From Morella rubra (lineage: Eukaryota > Streptophyta > Magnoliopsida > Fagales > Myricaceae), in the NCBI GenBank assembly GCA_003952965.2, contig CM025850.1, positions 30,081,374 to 30,145,373 on the forward strand: DNA of 64,000 nucleotides, read 5' to 3'. A program made the position numbers and the translations under genes. Below, piece by piece: positions 23,701 to 31,316 of this stretch. How positions within the stretch are numbered: the first letter of the stretch is position 1; the number at the start of each line of letters is the position of its first letter. The notes under the pieces are model-generated. The model was given only the letters and a program-made list of their open reading frames with translations. It made no database searches and was not told where the DNA came from.

Positions 23701-26700
23701 GGGTTTTATAAGATTCTTGTTAAGGTGTTGACAAATAGGCTGAAACTTTTGTTAAAGAAAATCATCTCGCCTTCTCAAAATGCCTTTGTTAAGGGTAGGA
23801 TGATTCTGGACTTTGTGTTGATCGCTAATGAGTGCATAGATTCTAGAATGAGATTGAATGTGTCGGGATTATTGTGCAAATTGGACATTCACAAGGCATA
23901 CGACTACGTGAATTGGGACTTTTTGTTGTGTTTGTTGAGGAGATGTGGGTTCCGTGACAAGTGGTGTAGGTGGATTGCATTCTTCATCTCTTCAGTCAAA
24001 TTCTCGATGATGGTAAACGGCTCTCCTCCTGGCTTCTTTGATAGCTCTTGTGGATTAAGCAGGGTGACCTTGTTTGTTATTGTTATGGAAGCTCCAAGTA
24101 AGATGGTGGATGAGTTGGTTGGGAGAGGTTTTATAAATGGAGTTTGAGGTTGGAATGTTGGTAGTAATGGGGTGAGTATCTCACACTTGCTTCTTGCTGA
24201 TGATACCCTCATCTTCTGTGGGGCTGATGTGAACCAGGTGCATAACCTTAGATGCTTACTTCTGTGCTTCAAGGCGATTTCTGGTCTTAGGATTAACGTT
24301 GGCAAGTCTGAGGTTATTCCTATTGGCAGAGTTGGTGAAGTTCAAGTATTGGCTGATATCTTGAGGTGTAGAGTGTCTTCACCTCCGATGACCTACTTGG
24401 GTTTTTCTCTTGGAGTTAAGTTTAAAAGTGTTCGCATATGGGATGAAATAGTTGAAAGAGTTGGAAGAAGATTGGCATGTTGGAAGTTTATCTATCTCTC
24501 CAAAGGGGGAAGGATAACTTTGATAAAATCTACGCTCTCTAGCCTACTTACGTATTTTTTTATCTCTTTTTCCAAACCTGAAGGTCGCGGCTAATAGATT
24601 GGAGAAACTCCAAAGGGATTTTTTTTGGGTAGTGGCGGGGATGAGCACAAGTTTCACCTAATCTAGTGGGCCAAAGTTTGCTCCCTTATTAATTATAGTG
24701 GGCTTGGTCTAAGGCGGCTGTCTTTGTCCAACAAAGCTTTACTTGGAAAGTGGATGTGGTGCTTTGTTATGGATAGAGATAGCTTGTGGAAGTTAGTTAT
24801 ATTGGAGAAGTATGGGAGCGAGGAGGGTGGTTGGTGCACTTTGGAGGCACGTGGCTCTTACGGAGTTAGCTTATGGAAGCACATCAGTAAAGGGTGGATC
24901 TTCTTCAAGGAGAATATTAAGTTTTTGATGGGTTGTGGCTCCAAAATCAGTTTCTAGCACGATCATGGTGTGGAGAGAAACTGTTGAGGTTGGAGTTTCC
25001 CTTTTTATTCTCTCTAACTCGGTGCAAGGATGCTTGGATGGCTGATTGTGTGGAGGGAGGGTTAGGAGTCGTAGTTTGAAATGTCCATTTTGAAAGAACG
25101 GTTAACGATTGGGAGATGGATGACTATTCGGGGTTTTGTTTTTTTCTCTACTAGAAGGCTTGGAGAAGAGGGGGGGGTTATGATAAGTTGTTATGGCTGG
25201 GTTCTAAGAATGGTGTCTTCTCAGTTAAATCAATGTATGGTATCCTCCTTAGAGGCTCCAATGTGGGTTTTCCTTGGTGTCATTGTTGGAAGACTTTGGT
25301 TCCCTCTAGAGTTGCTTTCTTCGCTTGGGAGGCTACTCATGGGAAAATTCTGACTATTGACAACTTGAGAAGGAGGGGCGTTTGTTTGATCAATTGGTGT
25401 TATCTTTGCAAGAGTGATGGAGAGTCGGTTGATCATATACTTCTCTATTGTTTAGTTGCAAGAGGAGTGTGGTTGCATGTGCTTAGCATTCTAAAATTTG
25501 CTTGGGTTATGTCGAGGAGGGTGGTTGAAGTGTTGGAGGAGGAAGTTTGAGGATCCAATTGCTTTGGCTATTTGGAAGATGATTCCTTCTTGTATTTGGT
25601 GGAGTTTGTGGAAGGAAAAGGAATGGTAAATGCTTTGAGGACAAGGCTGTCTTTGGAGCGTTTTAGGGGTTTTATGTTGCAATCTTTGTTTATTTGGGCT
25701 AATTAGGTCTTAGGGTGTCCTTTTTCGGACTATTTGGGTTTCCTTAGTTTCTTAGCTTGTATGGTTTAGCTTGGTTTGGTTTGACGTTTTCAATACAGTC
25801 TCTCGTACTGTGAACATTCTTCTTTAATATATATTTTAACTTATCAAAAAAAAGTATTCATTCTTTTGAGGAAATATTTTGCAAGTAAAAAAATTCACAA
25901 CCAAATATACTAAATCACAAAAAATTCAACACAAAACTCTTAACACATTTTCACATAAACTTCAATATCTTTTCAGAAAAATAAAAGGAAGAAAAAACTC
26001 CATCAAAACATCTCTCTCCATCTTTATCACAAAATTCCAATACCTTTTTTTAAAAGAACTCCATCGCATCATCTTTCTCTGTACTTTTTTACAAACTCTA
26101 ATAAAAATAATCTACAATCCCAATACCTTTAAAATTCTTCACCAAATTTTTACGAACCCCAATAAAACTTCAATCTATCTAAATATTTACACCACTGTCA
26201 AATTTTCTACAAATTTTGAGAATTTTGTGATGCCAAACATCCCCTGAGTCTTTTACCTTATCTTTACTTATCTACCAACTTGACCTTGGAGGGGAAAGAA
26301 GTAAGAGCTGTTAATGGGTGAAAGAACGTGAGTCAGATTCTGGCATGTAAAACGTCGGCATGATTTCTGAGGTGTTGTTTGAGAATATAAATCATGTACA
26401 AATTACACAAGGAAAGCTATGCATTAAGTATGCACTCTATTACCTGATAGATAGTCAATTATTTGGTTAGCACACCTGACAAGTTTTGCTTTCGCACACA
26501 GTTGCGAGCAACACTGTATGGCCAGAGTTTGAGATGATAACTGATAACGAAAGTGAATTCAGCACAGAAATGTCTGAGGAAAATGGAAGTGCTAATGCAT
26601 TGGTGTCTAAGGACAAAACTGGGGACACGATGAAGTCATTGTTGGACAATTTTGAGGTATAATGATGCAGTTGTAGTTAAATATATTGTTTACTTGCTCA

Positions 26701-28272
26701 AGAATCTCACATTCTCACATTGATATATTGTTGTCTGTCAACAGGGCGACGATGACAGGAAAAGTTGGGCCTCTTTCCAAGAGCGCATAGCTAAGGCGCC
26801 TCAACAAGTCTTGAGGTGATTATTTTTCTAATTGAGGATACAAACTTCCATGTATCAAGCTGCTTGATTTGGAGAAGCATTGGTCCCTACCAAGAATAAT
26901 ATGATTATTAAACGATCTGGGGAACAGTGGAAGATAAGAAACATTTCTCTGAGAATAATTGCCTAGGGACATGAATCATCACATGTTTGTGTGGCCTGCA
27001 TATGGAGAATGAACAAATAGTCTGTTGGCGTTGTTATCTTCCCTAAAAATTGCCAAAAGTCTTGGAAAGTTTCGACAAGACATATATGCGTTATGCTGGC
27101 TACAATCTTGCACTGAAAGTCAAGCAAAGTAGTGTCAAAATTTTAAATGCATCACTCGTATTAAGAAAATTAGCAGTGTTCAATGGAAACAAGTTATATG
27201 AAGAATTTGTTTTATGGACATTCTGCTTCTGCATCATCTATCAACATCTTACTTCCAATGCTTGTGCAAGGAATCTAATAGAGGACGCAGTTTGGCATTT
27301 ATGTTATTTTAAAAGGCAGGCCAAGTCACATGAACTAGTCATTTATTTTTGTTAGTTGCACTGTATATAAATTTTCAATTGTGCTGATCTCCTGATTTTG
27401 GTACAAGTTTGGATGTGAATTTATAGTAATGCGCCTTGTCCATTGAGTGCTGGCCCATCATTGAGTTATCCTTGGTTGTTTGTCATTGGTTTTTTCAATC
27501 GAATCAACTTACGTCCTTCTTCCTTTTTGCAATGATCGATAAGTTTGTTTCTTTGTTTCAAATATCAGGTACTGTAGGAATGGAAGCACTAAACCTCTGT
27601 GGCCCATGTCAAGTGGCCGGCCATCGAAACCAGATATTCCTACATGCACCTACTGTCAGGGTCCTCTGTGTTTTGAGTTTCAGGTATGGATATGTGCGTG
27701 TTAAAATATTTTCAATATCCCATGATGTTATCAGTTTGCTCAGCCAAAGCATTGGCCTTATCAAGTTCTGGCCAATTCTGTGATTATTTTGCCTCTGTTC
27801 TCTGGTCTATAACCGAGGGGCCTTGTGTTCTATGGGGTTAGAGAGCTAACTCTGTTTTGTGAATGCTTTGATCTGGGTTATGGGTTGAGAGTTTTTCTGT
27901 TCCTGATGTGTAGTTGGCTTCTTTGTTAAAGAAGCTTATTTAGTTTGTGTTCTAGGGATCATGGACCTCTAAAGGGAGTGTGGACTTAATTAGTATCTGA
28001 TTGATTGGTAGTAAACTTACTGAAATAAAAGACCCCTTATAAATATCTGCAGTTAAACTTCATGAGACTTTTGATTGATGTTATCATTTTGTTGGTGGTT
28101 TCAGATATTACCTCAGCTGCTTTTTTACTTCAATGTGAAGAATGATGTTGACTCTCTTGATTGGGCAACTGTCGCTGTATATACTTGCGAAGCCTCTTGT
28201 GAGGGGACTCTTGCTTACAAACAGGAATATGCTTGGGTTCAACTCTCTTCACAATCGGTTACAGTATCTTGA
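8467..28272 (+). CDS. PDCD2: PDCD2-like protein (programmed cell death protein 2 family), ten exons
   Basis: Exons by reading frame and GT-AG borders: 8467-8733, 8896-8979, 9306-9436, 9573-9670, 10495-10583, 17827-17938, 26502-26656, 26745-26815, 27569-27683, 28105-28272. They join in phase into 1290 nt (429 residues plus stop). Residues 1-60 are an acidic E/Q-rich tract. Residues 197-235 form a MYND-type zinc finger (CSWC, CSSC, YCSEKH, HKTDC), with His222 in the sixth position as usual for PDCD2. Residues about 313-425 match the PDCD2 C-terminal domain ([40 protein letters not shown]). PDCD2 proteins are conserved eukaryotic factors linked to 40S ribosomal subunit (uS5) assembly; that role is known from other organisms and inferred here. 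Introns 5 and 6 carry LINEs. No stop or frameshift is seen. Confidence 0.93.
10495..10583 (+). CDS. PDCD2: PDCD2 exon 5, first half of the MYND finger
   Basis: Residues 194-223 carry zinc ligands C197, C200, C209, C212, C218 and H222. The exon follows acceptor TGTTAG and precedes donor CAG|GTAATT. The remaining ligands (H231, C235) are on exon 6, 7.2 kb away across the LINE A intron, so failure to splice that intron would split the zinc finger. Confidence 0.9.
11526..11543. repeat. LINE A target duplication, left copy
   Basis: ATGCATTTGCCATAAATG matches the sequence just after the LINE A poly-A (17490-17507, ATGCATATACCATCAATG) at 15 of 18 positions. The mismatches indicate an old insertion. 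Confidence 0.6.
11621..12124 (+). pseudogene. LINE A ORF1-like protein remnant
   Basis: 167 codons starting [15 protein letters not shown], with [11 protein letters not shown] and an [15 protein letters not shown] segment. The same order ([27 protein letters not shown]) occurs in LINE B at 18,536, so this is the conserved N-terminal region of the family's first protein. No zinc knuckle is seen. Function unknown; RNA-binding is only an inference from position. Confidence 0.6.
13520..13974 (+). pseudogene. LINE A endonuclease (EEP fold) remnant
   Basis: Contains ILSWNVRGV and CLQETKV, the N-terminal metal-binding motifs of apurinic-type LINE endonucleases, then a frameshift near 13,740 and VYGPNDD. 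The domain nicks target DNA in active LINEs. Here it is broken and its C-terminal half lies in a tandem duplication (13,721-14,706). Confidence 0.8.
13721..14706 (+). repeat. Tandem duplication of about 492 bp inside LINE A
   Basis: Copy 1 runs about 13,721-14,213 and copy 2 about 14,214-14,706. Both contain TCTAGGGTGTTAGAGATGG, GTGTATTGGCACTTATTCGG and TTCTAGAGAATGGTAGATTT, with only a handful of substitutions. 492 is divisible by three, but both copies contain stops. Confidence 0.9.
15213..16110 (+). pseudogene. LINE A reverse transcriptase remnant
   Basis: Shows the L1 RT block order: [61 protein letters not shown], and the catalytic [11 protein letters not shown] with both aspartates. 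A frameshift at about 15,590 separates the first half from the catalytic half, and the linker from the endonuclease is also broken. Confidence 0.88.
16754..17176 (+). pseudogene. LINE A C-terminal zf-RVT region
   Basis: Has [10 protein letters not shown] and [18 protein letters not shown], the cysteine/histidine signature found downstream of RT in plant L1 elements. Split by a stop near 16,951. Confidence 0.8.
17827..17938 (+). CDS. PDCD2: PDCD2 exon 6, second half of the MYND finger
   Basis: Codes for [12 protein letters not shown] and a Ser-rich linker. It starts after TTTGCAG and ends CAGAAAG before GTCGGTAAAG. A second possible donor (GTAAAG) lies 4 nt downstream, but only the first keeps frame with exon 7 (GTTGCGAGC). 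Confidence 0.88.
18096..18511 (+). repeat. AT-rich MITE-like repeat, copy A (left of LINE B)
   Basis: About 400 bp, similar throughout to 25,864-26,244: shared AAAAAAATTCACAACC, AATTCAACACAAA, TTTCAATATCTTTTCA, ATCTACAATCCC and ACACCACT. Its left edge GGTGATGTTTG resembles the inverted right edge of copy B (GGGGATGTTTGG). No coding content. Confidence 0.6.
18516..18533. repeat. LINE B target duplication, left copy
   Basis: AAAGTATTCATTCTTTTG is repeated exactly at 25,851-25,868, right after the LINE B poly-A (the leading A residues are ambiguous with the tail). A perfect duplication of at least 15 bp indicates a fairly young insertion. Confidence 0.9.
18536..19317 (+). pseudogene. LINE B ORF1-like protein remnant
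   Basis: Two overlapping frames: the first ends at 18,766 after [11 protein letters not shown]; the second (18,760-19,317) carries [17 protein letters not shown] and [11 protein letters not shown], matching LINE A's [17 protein letters not shown] and [12 protein letters not shown] frameshift separates them. Confidence 0.6.
19829..20427 (+). pseudogene. LINE B endonuclease, N-terminally deleted
   Basis: [20 protein letters not shown] and [20 protein letters not shown] correspond to the middle and C-terminal EEP motifs, but the N-terminal WNVRG and QET motifs seen in LINE A are missing. The frame changes near 20,100. Confidence 0.75.
20430..20730 (+). repeat. Foreign segment between endonuclease and RT of LINE B
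   Basis: GGGGAAACACCACATTGAG, AAAAGGCAGCCGCC and CATAATAACTCCTAATC interrupt the LINE coding order just before the conserved FQFENMW linker, and the same segment recurs at 22,570-22,860. It is unrelated to LINE A, so it is a separate insertion carried along by the duplication. Identity unknown. Confidence 0.5.
20430..22560 (+). repeat. LINE B internal duplication, copy 1 (indel-rich)
   Basis: Pairs with about 22,570-24,960. From 20,430 to about 21,480 the two are almost identical. From there on copy 1 has many small deletions relative to copy 2 (for example, a short CCACATT segment is missing after TGAATG near 21,485). It ends as a shrunken mixture of LINE 3' sequence and a repeat of the junction segment. 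Offset between copies is 2.12-2.14 kb. Confidence 0.85.
22570..24960 (+). repeat. LINE B internal duplication, copy 2
   Basis: Better preserved copy: the RT frame is readable for long stretches. It begins with the same AGAAATCA and GAAGAAGAG junction sequence as copy 1. Confidence 0.8.
23551..24594 (+). pseudogene. LINE B reverse transcriptase (best copy)
   Basis: [51 protein letters not shown], and the catalytic box as [10 protein letters not shown] (both aspartates kept). A stop after FINGV (24,147) and a missing Q-G-D-P segment after CGLSR show that it is inactive. Confidence 0.85.
25188..25550 (+). pseudogene. LINE B C-terminal zf-RVT region
   Basis: [11 protein letters not shown] followed by [18 protein letters not shown]: the same cysteine/histidine signature as LINE A. 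The frame is open for 120 codons and then shifts before the 3' tail. Confidence 0.8.
25864..26244 (+). repeat. AT-rich MITE-like repeat, copy B (right of LINE B)
   Basis: Partner of 18,096-18,511. Ends GATGCCAAACATCCCC, the inverted version of copy A's left edge. Before LINE B arrived the two copies would have been direct tandem neighbours. Confidence 0.55.
26502..28272 (+). CDS. PDCD2: PDCD2 exons 7-10, linker and C-terminal domain
   Basis: Four exons (26502-26656, 26745-26815, 27569-27683, 28105-28272) code residues 261-429. The first is an acidic linker. The other three make the PDCD2 C-terminal domain, with CTYC and CEASCE cysteine pairs and the ending [14 protein letters not shown]. Introns between them are ordinary in size and transposon-free. 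Confidence 0.9.
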
Positions 28273-28984
28273 TAATTATTCCTCTTTTACTGAAGAGCTG
28301 AGAACAGAAAGTCGATTCAAGCAGTTCAACAGTCATGTACACCTAACACACAGGAATATGTTCTGTGTGACGTAAAATTTTTGCAAAAAAATAGGTTATG
28401 TTTTTTCCTGTTAATTATCAGAGTACATGTTTTCCCGATAATTGATCCACCTCCGGCTTGGTGTGCTATATGCAAATGTGGTGGTTGACAACTCTGCAAG
28501 ATAGGCTTGTAGCTAAATTTTATTGCCTTGCATCTCTGGTGAAGGAAGATTATGTTTCATCTCTAGCGCACAATTTGGATTGCTAAATTCAAATTCGTCC
28601 GACATTGTTCTCGGAAAATTTTCTGCTTAACAGTATTGCTCCACTCGGTGCCTTATGAAAACAGTAGCATGCTTACTAGCTGCTTTACAAAACTCTTTCC
28701 TGCGATATTTTTGTGAAAAATTTAGTTCAAAAACCAGTATAACATCAGACAGTATATGGATCACAACTGAGGTATTTCCTAGTTCTAGTGGGCTGTGTCT
28801 AGAAGAATCAGAAAACCTGGGCAGATGAAAACCTGCTCGATTAATTTATGCACAGCTGTTGGATAAAACAAGAGAATGAGTTATACAAATTCTTCAAAGA
28901 ATAATTTTGAACAGCTATCTATGCTATCGATAAGCCTACCCCCTAGATTCTTTTACAGTCTGCTGAACAAGCATCAGAGGGGGC
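28273..28984 (+). other. PDCD2 3' flank
   Basis: No further gene is seen. The 3' untranslated region of PDCD2 must lie here, but no poly-A signal could be picked confidently. The converging PHT4-like pseudogene ends near 28,985. Confidence 0.4.
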
Positions 28985-30905
28985 TCATCGGCAGACATTA
29001 TAAAACTCGATCTCAACGGTGAAAGAGAGTAATGGTTGGAACCAGGATAACTAAGTCAAAAATTTTCTCTCCTGTTGAAAACAGTAAAAAGACCAAAGAA
29101 ATAAAGATGCAGAGGAACCCTGGTTTGTAAAAACCCAGCTCTTCCGAGTGCCAAGAAACAAAGAGCCACTGAAGAACAGAAGACAGCCCCACCAGAAATT
29201 CTAAAGATGGGAATTGCCATCAACGCAACAGAAGCAACCAAGAAGCCCAGGGTTCAATAACTTACGGATTTCAGTCACAGACAAGATTCTTTCTTTCTTT
29301 TTTGAGCAAATTCGGGGAAATCTCTATTTTATCAAAGGGGATTAAAATACAGCACAGACTCTAGTGGGCATACCTGACCCTCGTGAGAGGCGGCATCCAT
29401 GCGAGCATAACCTTTCGGTTTTAAGAGGTACACAAGCCCAGACCAAACAGAACAGGAAATGAAATACATAAATAGACAGGTAAATAAAAATCCGAGAACA
29501 TGCAGTCATAGACAAGATTCGATTGATGATTAAGTGGTCTGCCACCACTCCCCCAATATTTGAAAATATAACATATTAAAAGAAGGCATCATCTTAGATG
29601 ACCCTATCTCGTGAAGGAAGGTTAAGCTGCAGGCCTTGTTCAAAGTATGTTGGCAGCCAGTTCATCAACACATACAAAAAGCATAATGGAAGGTGAAATT
29701 ATTCACTACAATAGTCCTAACAGGCAAGCTGACGGAATGTTAGCAGTTCTGACAGAAAAATCCTCCATGCTCCACTTTCATTTTCTGGTTTCCTCTGACT
29801 GGTAACAAAGATTCACCAAACCCAGCAGCAGTAGCTTTGGATGTTGAGACCAAGGAGGGTCAGATCACCACGATGTTCGACATGCGGTCTGAGTTTAGGA
29901 TTCAGTATTGAGATTCAGTTTTTTTTAAGCATCCAGATACCAAGCTCACATTTGTTTGGCCTCGTAATATTAGGCTTGTCTTGAAATAAAGCCCAAATTT
30001 TATTTTAAGATGTGGCTTCCTTTAATGCTCTCTAAATTGCCCTAGTGAAAAGTAAATAAGTTTTATTTTAATATGAAGTGAATAAGTTTTATTTTAAGAT
30101 GTAGCTTCTCTTATGCTCTTTAATGAAAGAGAGAATCAGACAAAGAGACAGGAAGGGAGAAAATGGTTTTCCTAGCGCCGTTGGTAGACCTTAACAGTCC
30201 GGTCAATAAAAACCAAATTGAGTCTCGGCCCATCCCAAACATGAATCGGTAGTTTTGGAGCCCGATCCTGTTTTTGAGACCTAAAAGTGGCAATCCAATC
30301 TCATTCCCAAACGTCGCCTAGAATACTTACCCAAAGCAAACATCAACATGGCACCTAATGTGGCCTCAGCAAGAAATACAGATTGGGGCCCTCTATGCTA
30401 CACCAGGCTTGGAAGGACAAGCATCGCTGCAGCCGCACCAAGGTACATCCCGGACATTGTTAGAGAAACAGATCTAGATCTTTCATGGGGTGGAACCCAC
30501 CGTGCTAGTACCGTATGCATAGTGGGGAAGATGAAGCCTTGTGCCCCACCAACAAGCAAGCGGGGCAATCACCAAAACCATGACTTTATTAGGGTCTAAT
30601 GGGACTCATGCACAAGTCAATGACCATAACAAAAAGCGTAGAAGAAAACAATGACCATACACAATTAAAGGAAATAAGGACCTTCCTTCCCCCGATTTTC
30701 TGAGCTACCCATCATCCAGGCACCTGTGAACGGGTATATCCATAGTAGAACGTTGAAAGTATGGTTCCTTTAGTCGACTGATTTACCTTGGCAGCATCAG
30801 CTGCAACCATATATGCAATAGAGAAGGCCACACATTCTATAAAACAAAGAGATGTGCAGATGAAGGTTCAGATGAGGATCCTACTACCTAAGTCGATAGG
30901 TGGCC
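28985..30905 (-). pseudogene. PHT4/ANTR-type anion transporter pseudogene
   Basis: Minus-strand segments follow plant PHT4 (plastid anion/phosphate transporter, major facilitator family) in order: TFICTSLCFIECVAFSIAY to STFYYGYTRSQVPG (about 30,890-30,740), SLTCA (stop) VPLDPNKVMVLVIA, WVPPHERSRSVSLTMSGMY to LGAMLMFALG with donor GTAAGT at 30,330, TAAGFGESLLPV (about 29,850), MNWLPTYFEQGLQ (about 29,660), VADHLIINRILS (about 29,530), SSVALCFLALGRAGF (about 29,150), and a C-terminal FLCIFISLVFLLFSTGEKIF (about 29,100). In-frame stops, frameshifts, loss of 60 or so residues before the C-terminus and an inserted LINE fragment make it a pseudogene. Retained intron sequence shows it is not a processed copy. 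Confidence 0.8.
29290..29502 (-). mobile_element. 5'-truncated LINE fragment inside a PHT4 exon
   Basis: 213 bp ending (minus strand) in TTTAATCCCCTTTGATAAAA and TTCCCCGAATTTGCTC, a common plant L1 3' end. The flanks CAGTCACAGACAAGATTC (29,272-29,289) and CAGTCATAGACAAGATTC (29,503-29,520) form an 18-bp duplication with one mismatch. Removing it rejoins the transporter frame around RILS. Confidence 0.8.
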
Positions 30906-31100
30906 TCCAAATGAGAATCTGCAGGAAACCCTTCAGTTCCAGTAATCACATTTAGTTAAGTCTAATGGATCATGAGCATAAACTTTTAGAACATAATCCA
31001 AGTATCTGTTGACTAAAATTGCTATTCCCGTTAGATGACTAAATACCTTGTTTAGCCCAAGCAAGACCATCAATGAGCGTGTGTGTGTCCAACACTACGC
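30885..31100 (-). repeat. Inverted copy of 8,003-8,215
   Basis: This copy continues into the PHT4-like pseudogene, so it marks the upstream exon/intron area of that locus. It holds a short frame, VLDTHTLIDGLAWAKQ, before a GTATTT donor-like site. The protein was not recognised. Confidence 0.6.
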
Positions 31101-31308
31101 GGGGCTCCAAGGCATATAGCATTCTTCTGACTTGACCAATGGCCGTTAGGAGACCTCACTTTTTACGGAGTTGGTTTAGAGCTATGACCAATGGCCTTCG
31201 TTTAATCTCACCAGAAAGAAACTTTCGATTCTCTTTTAAAGTGGTGGCCGCAGTGCAGAGATACTTTGGCACCCAATGGCACAGCAATATTGCCTCCATC
31301 CGTCCAGC
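31101..31308. other. Unassigned sequence upstream of the PHT4-like pseudogene
   Basis: Short frames exist on both strands, but none has a recognisable motif. It contains GGCCGTTAGGAG and a repeated GACCAATGGCC. Confidence 0.3.
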
Positions 31309-31316
31309 GTTATATA

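Larger units (their letters stand above)
18534..25850 (+). mobile_element. LINE B, L1-type retrotransposon in PDCD2 intron 6
   Basis: Same family and orientation as LINE A. It contains an ORF1-like region (18,536-19,317), a partial endonuclease (19,829-20,427), a duplicated linker/RT segment, a longer RT (23,551-24,594), a zf-RVT segment (about 25,188-25,550) and a short A tail. It is bounded by an exact duplication of 15-18 bp. At 7.3 kb it is longer than LINE A because of a 2.1-kb internal direct duplication. It inserted between two copies of an AT-rich MITE-like repeat. It is not autonomous: frames are interrupted throughout. Confidence 0.9.

Noticed and set aside
30348..30599. 83-codon plus-strand frame
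   Set aside because: Antisense of the PHT4-like pseudogene; its own translation has no recognisable motif.
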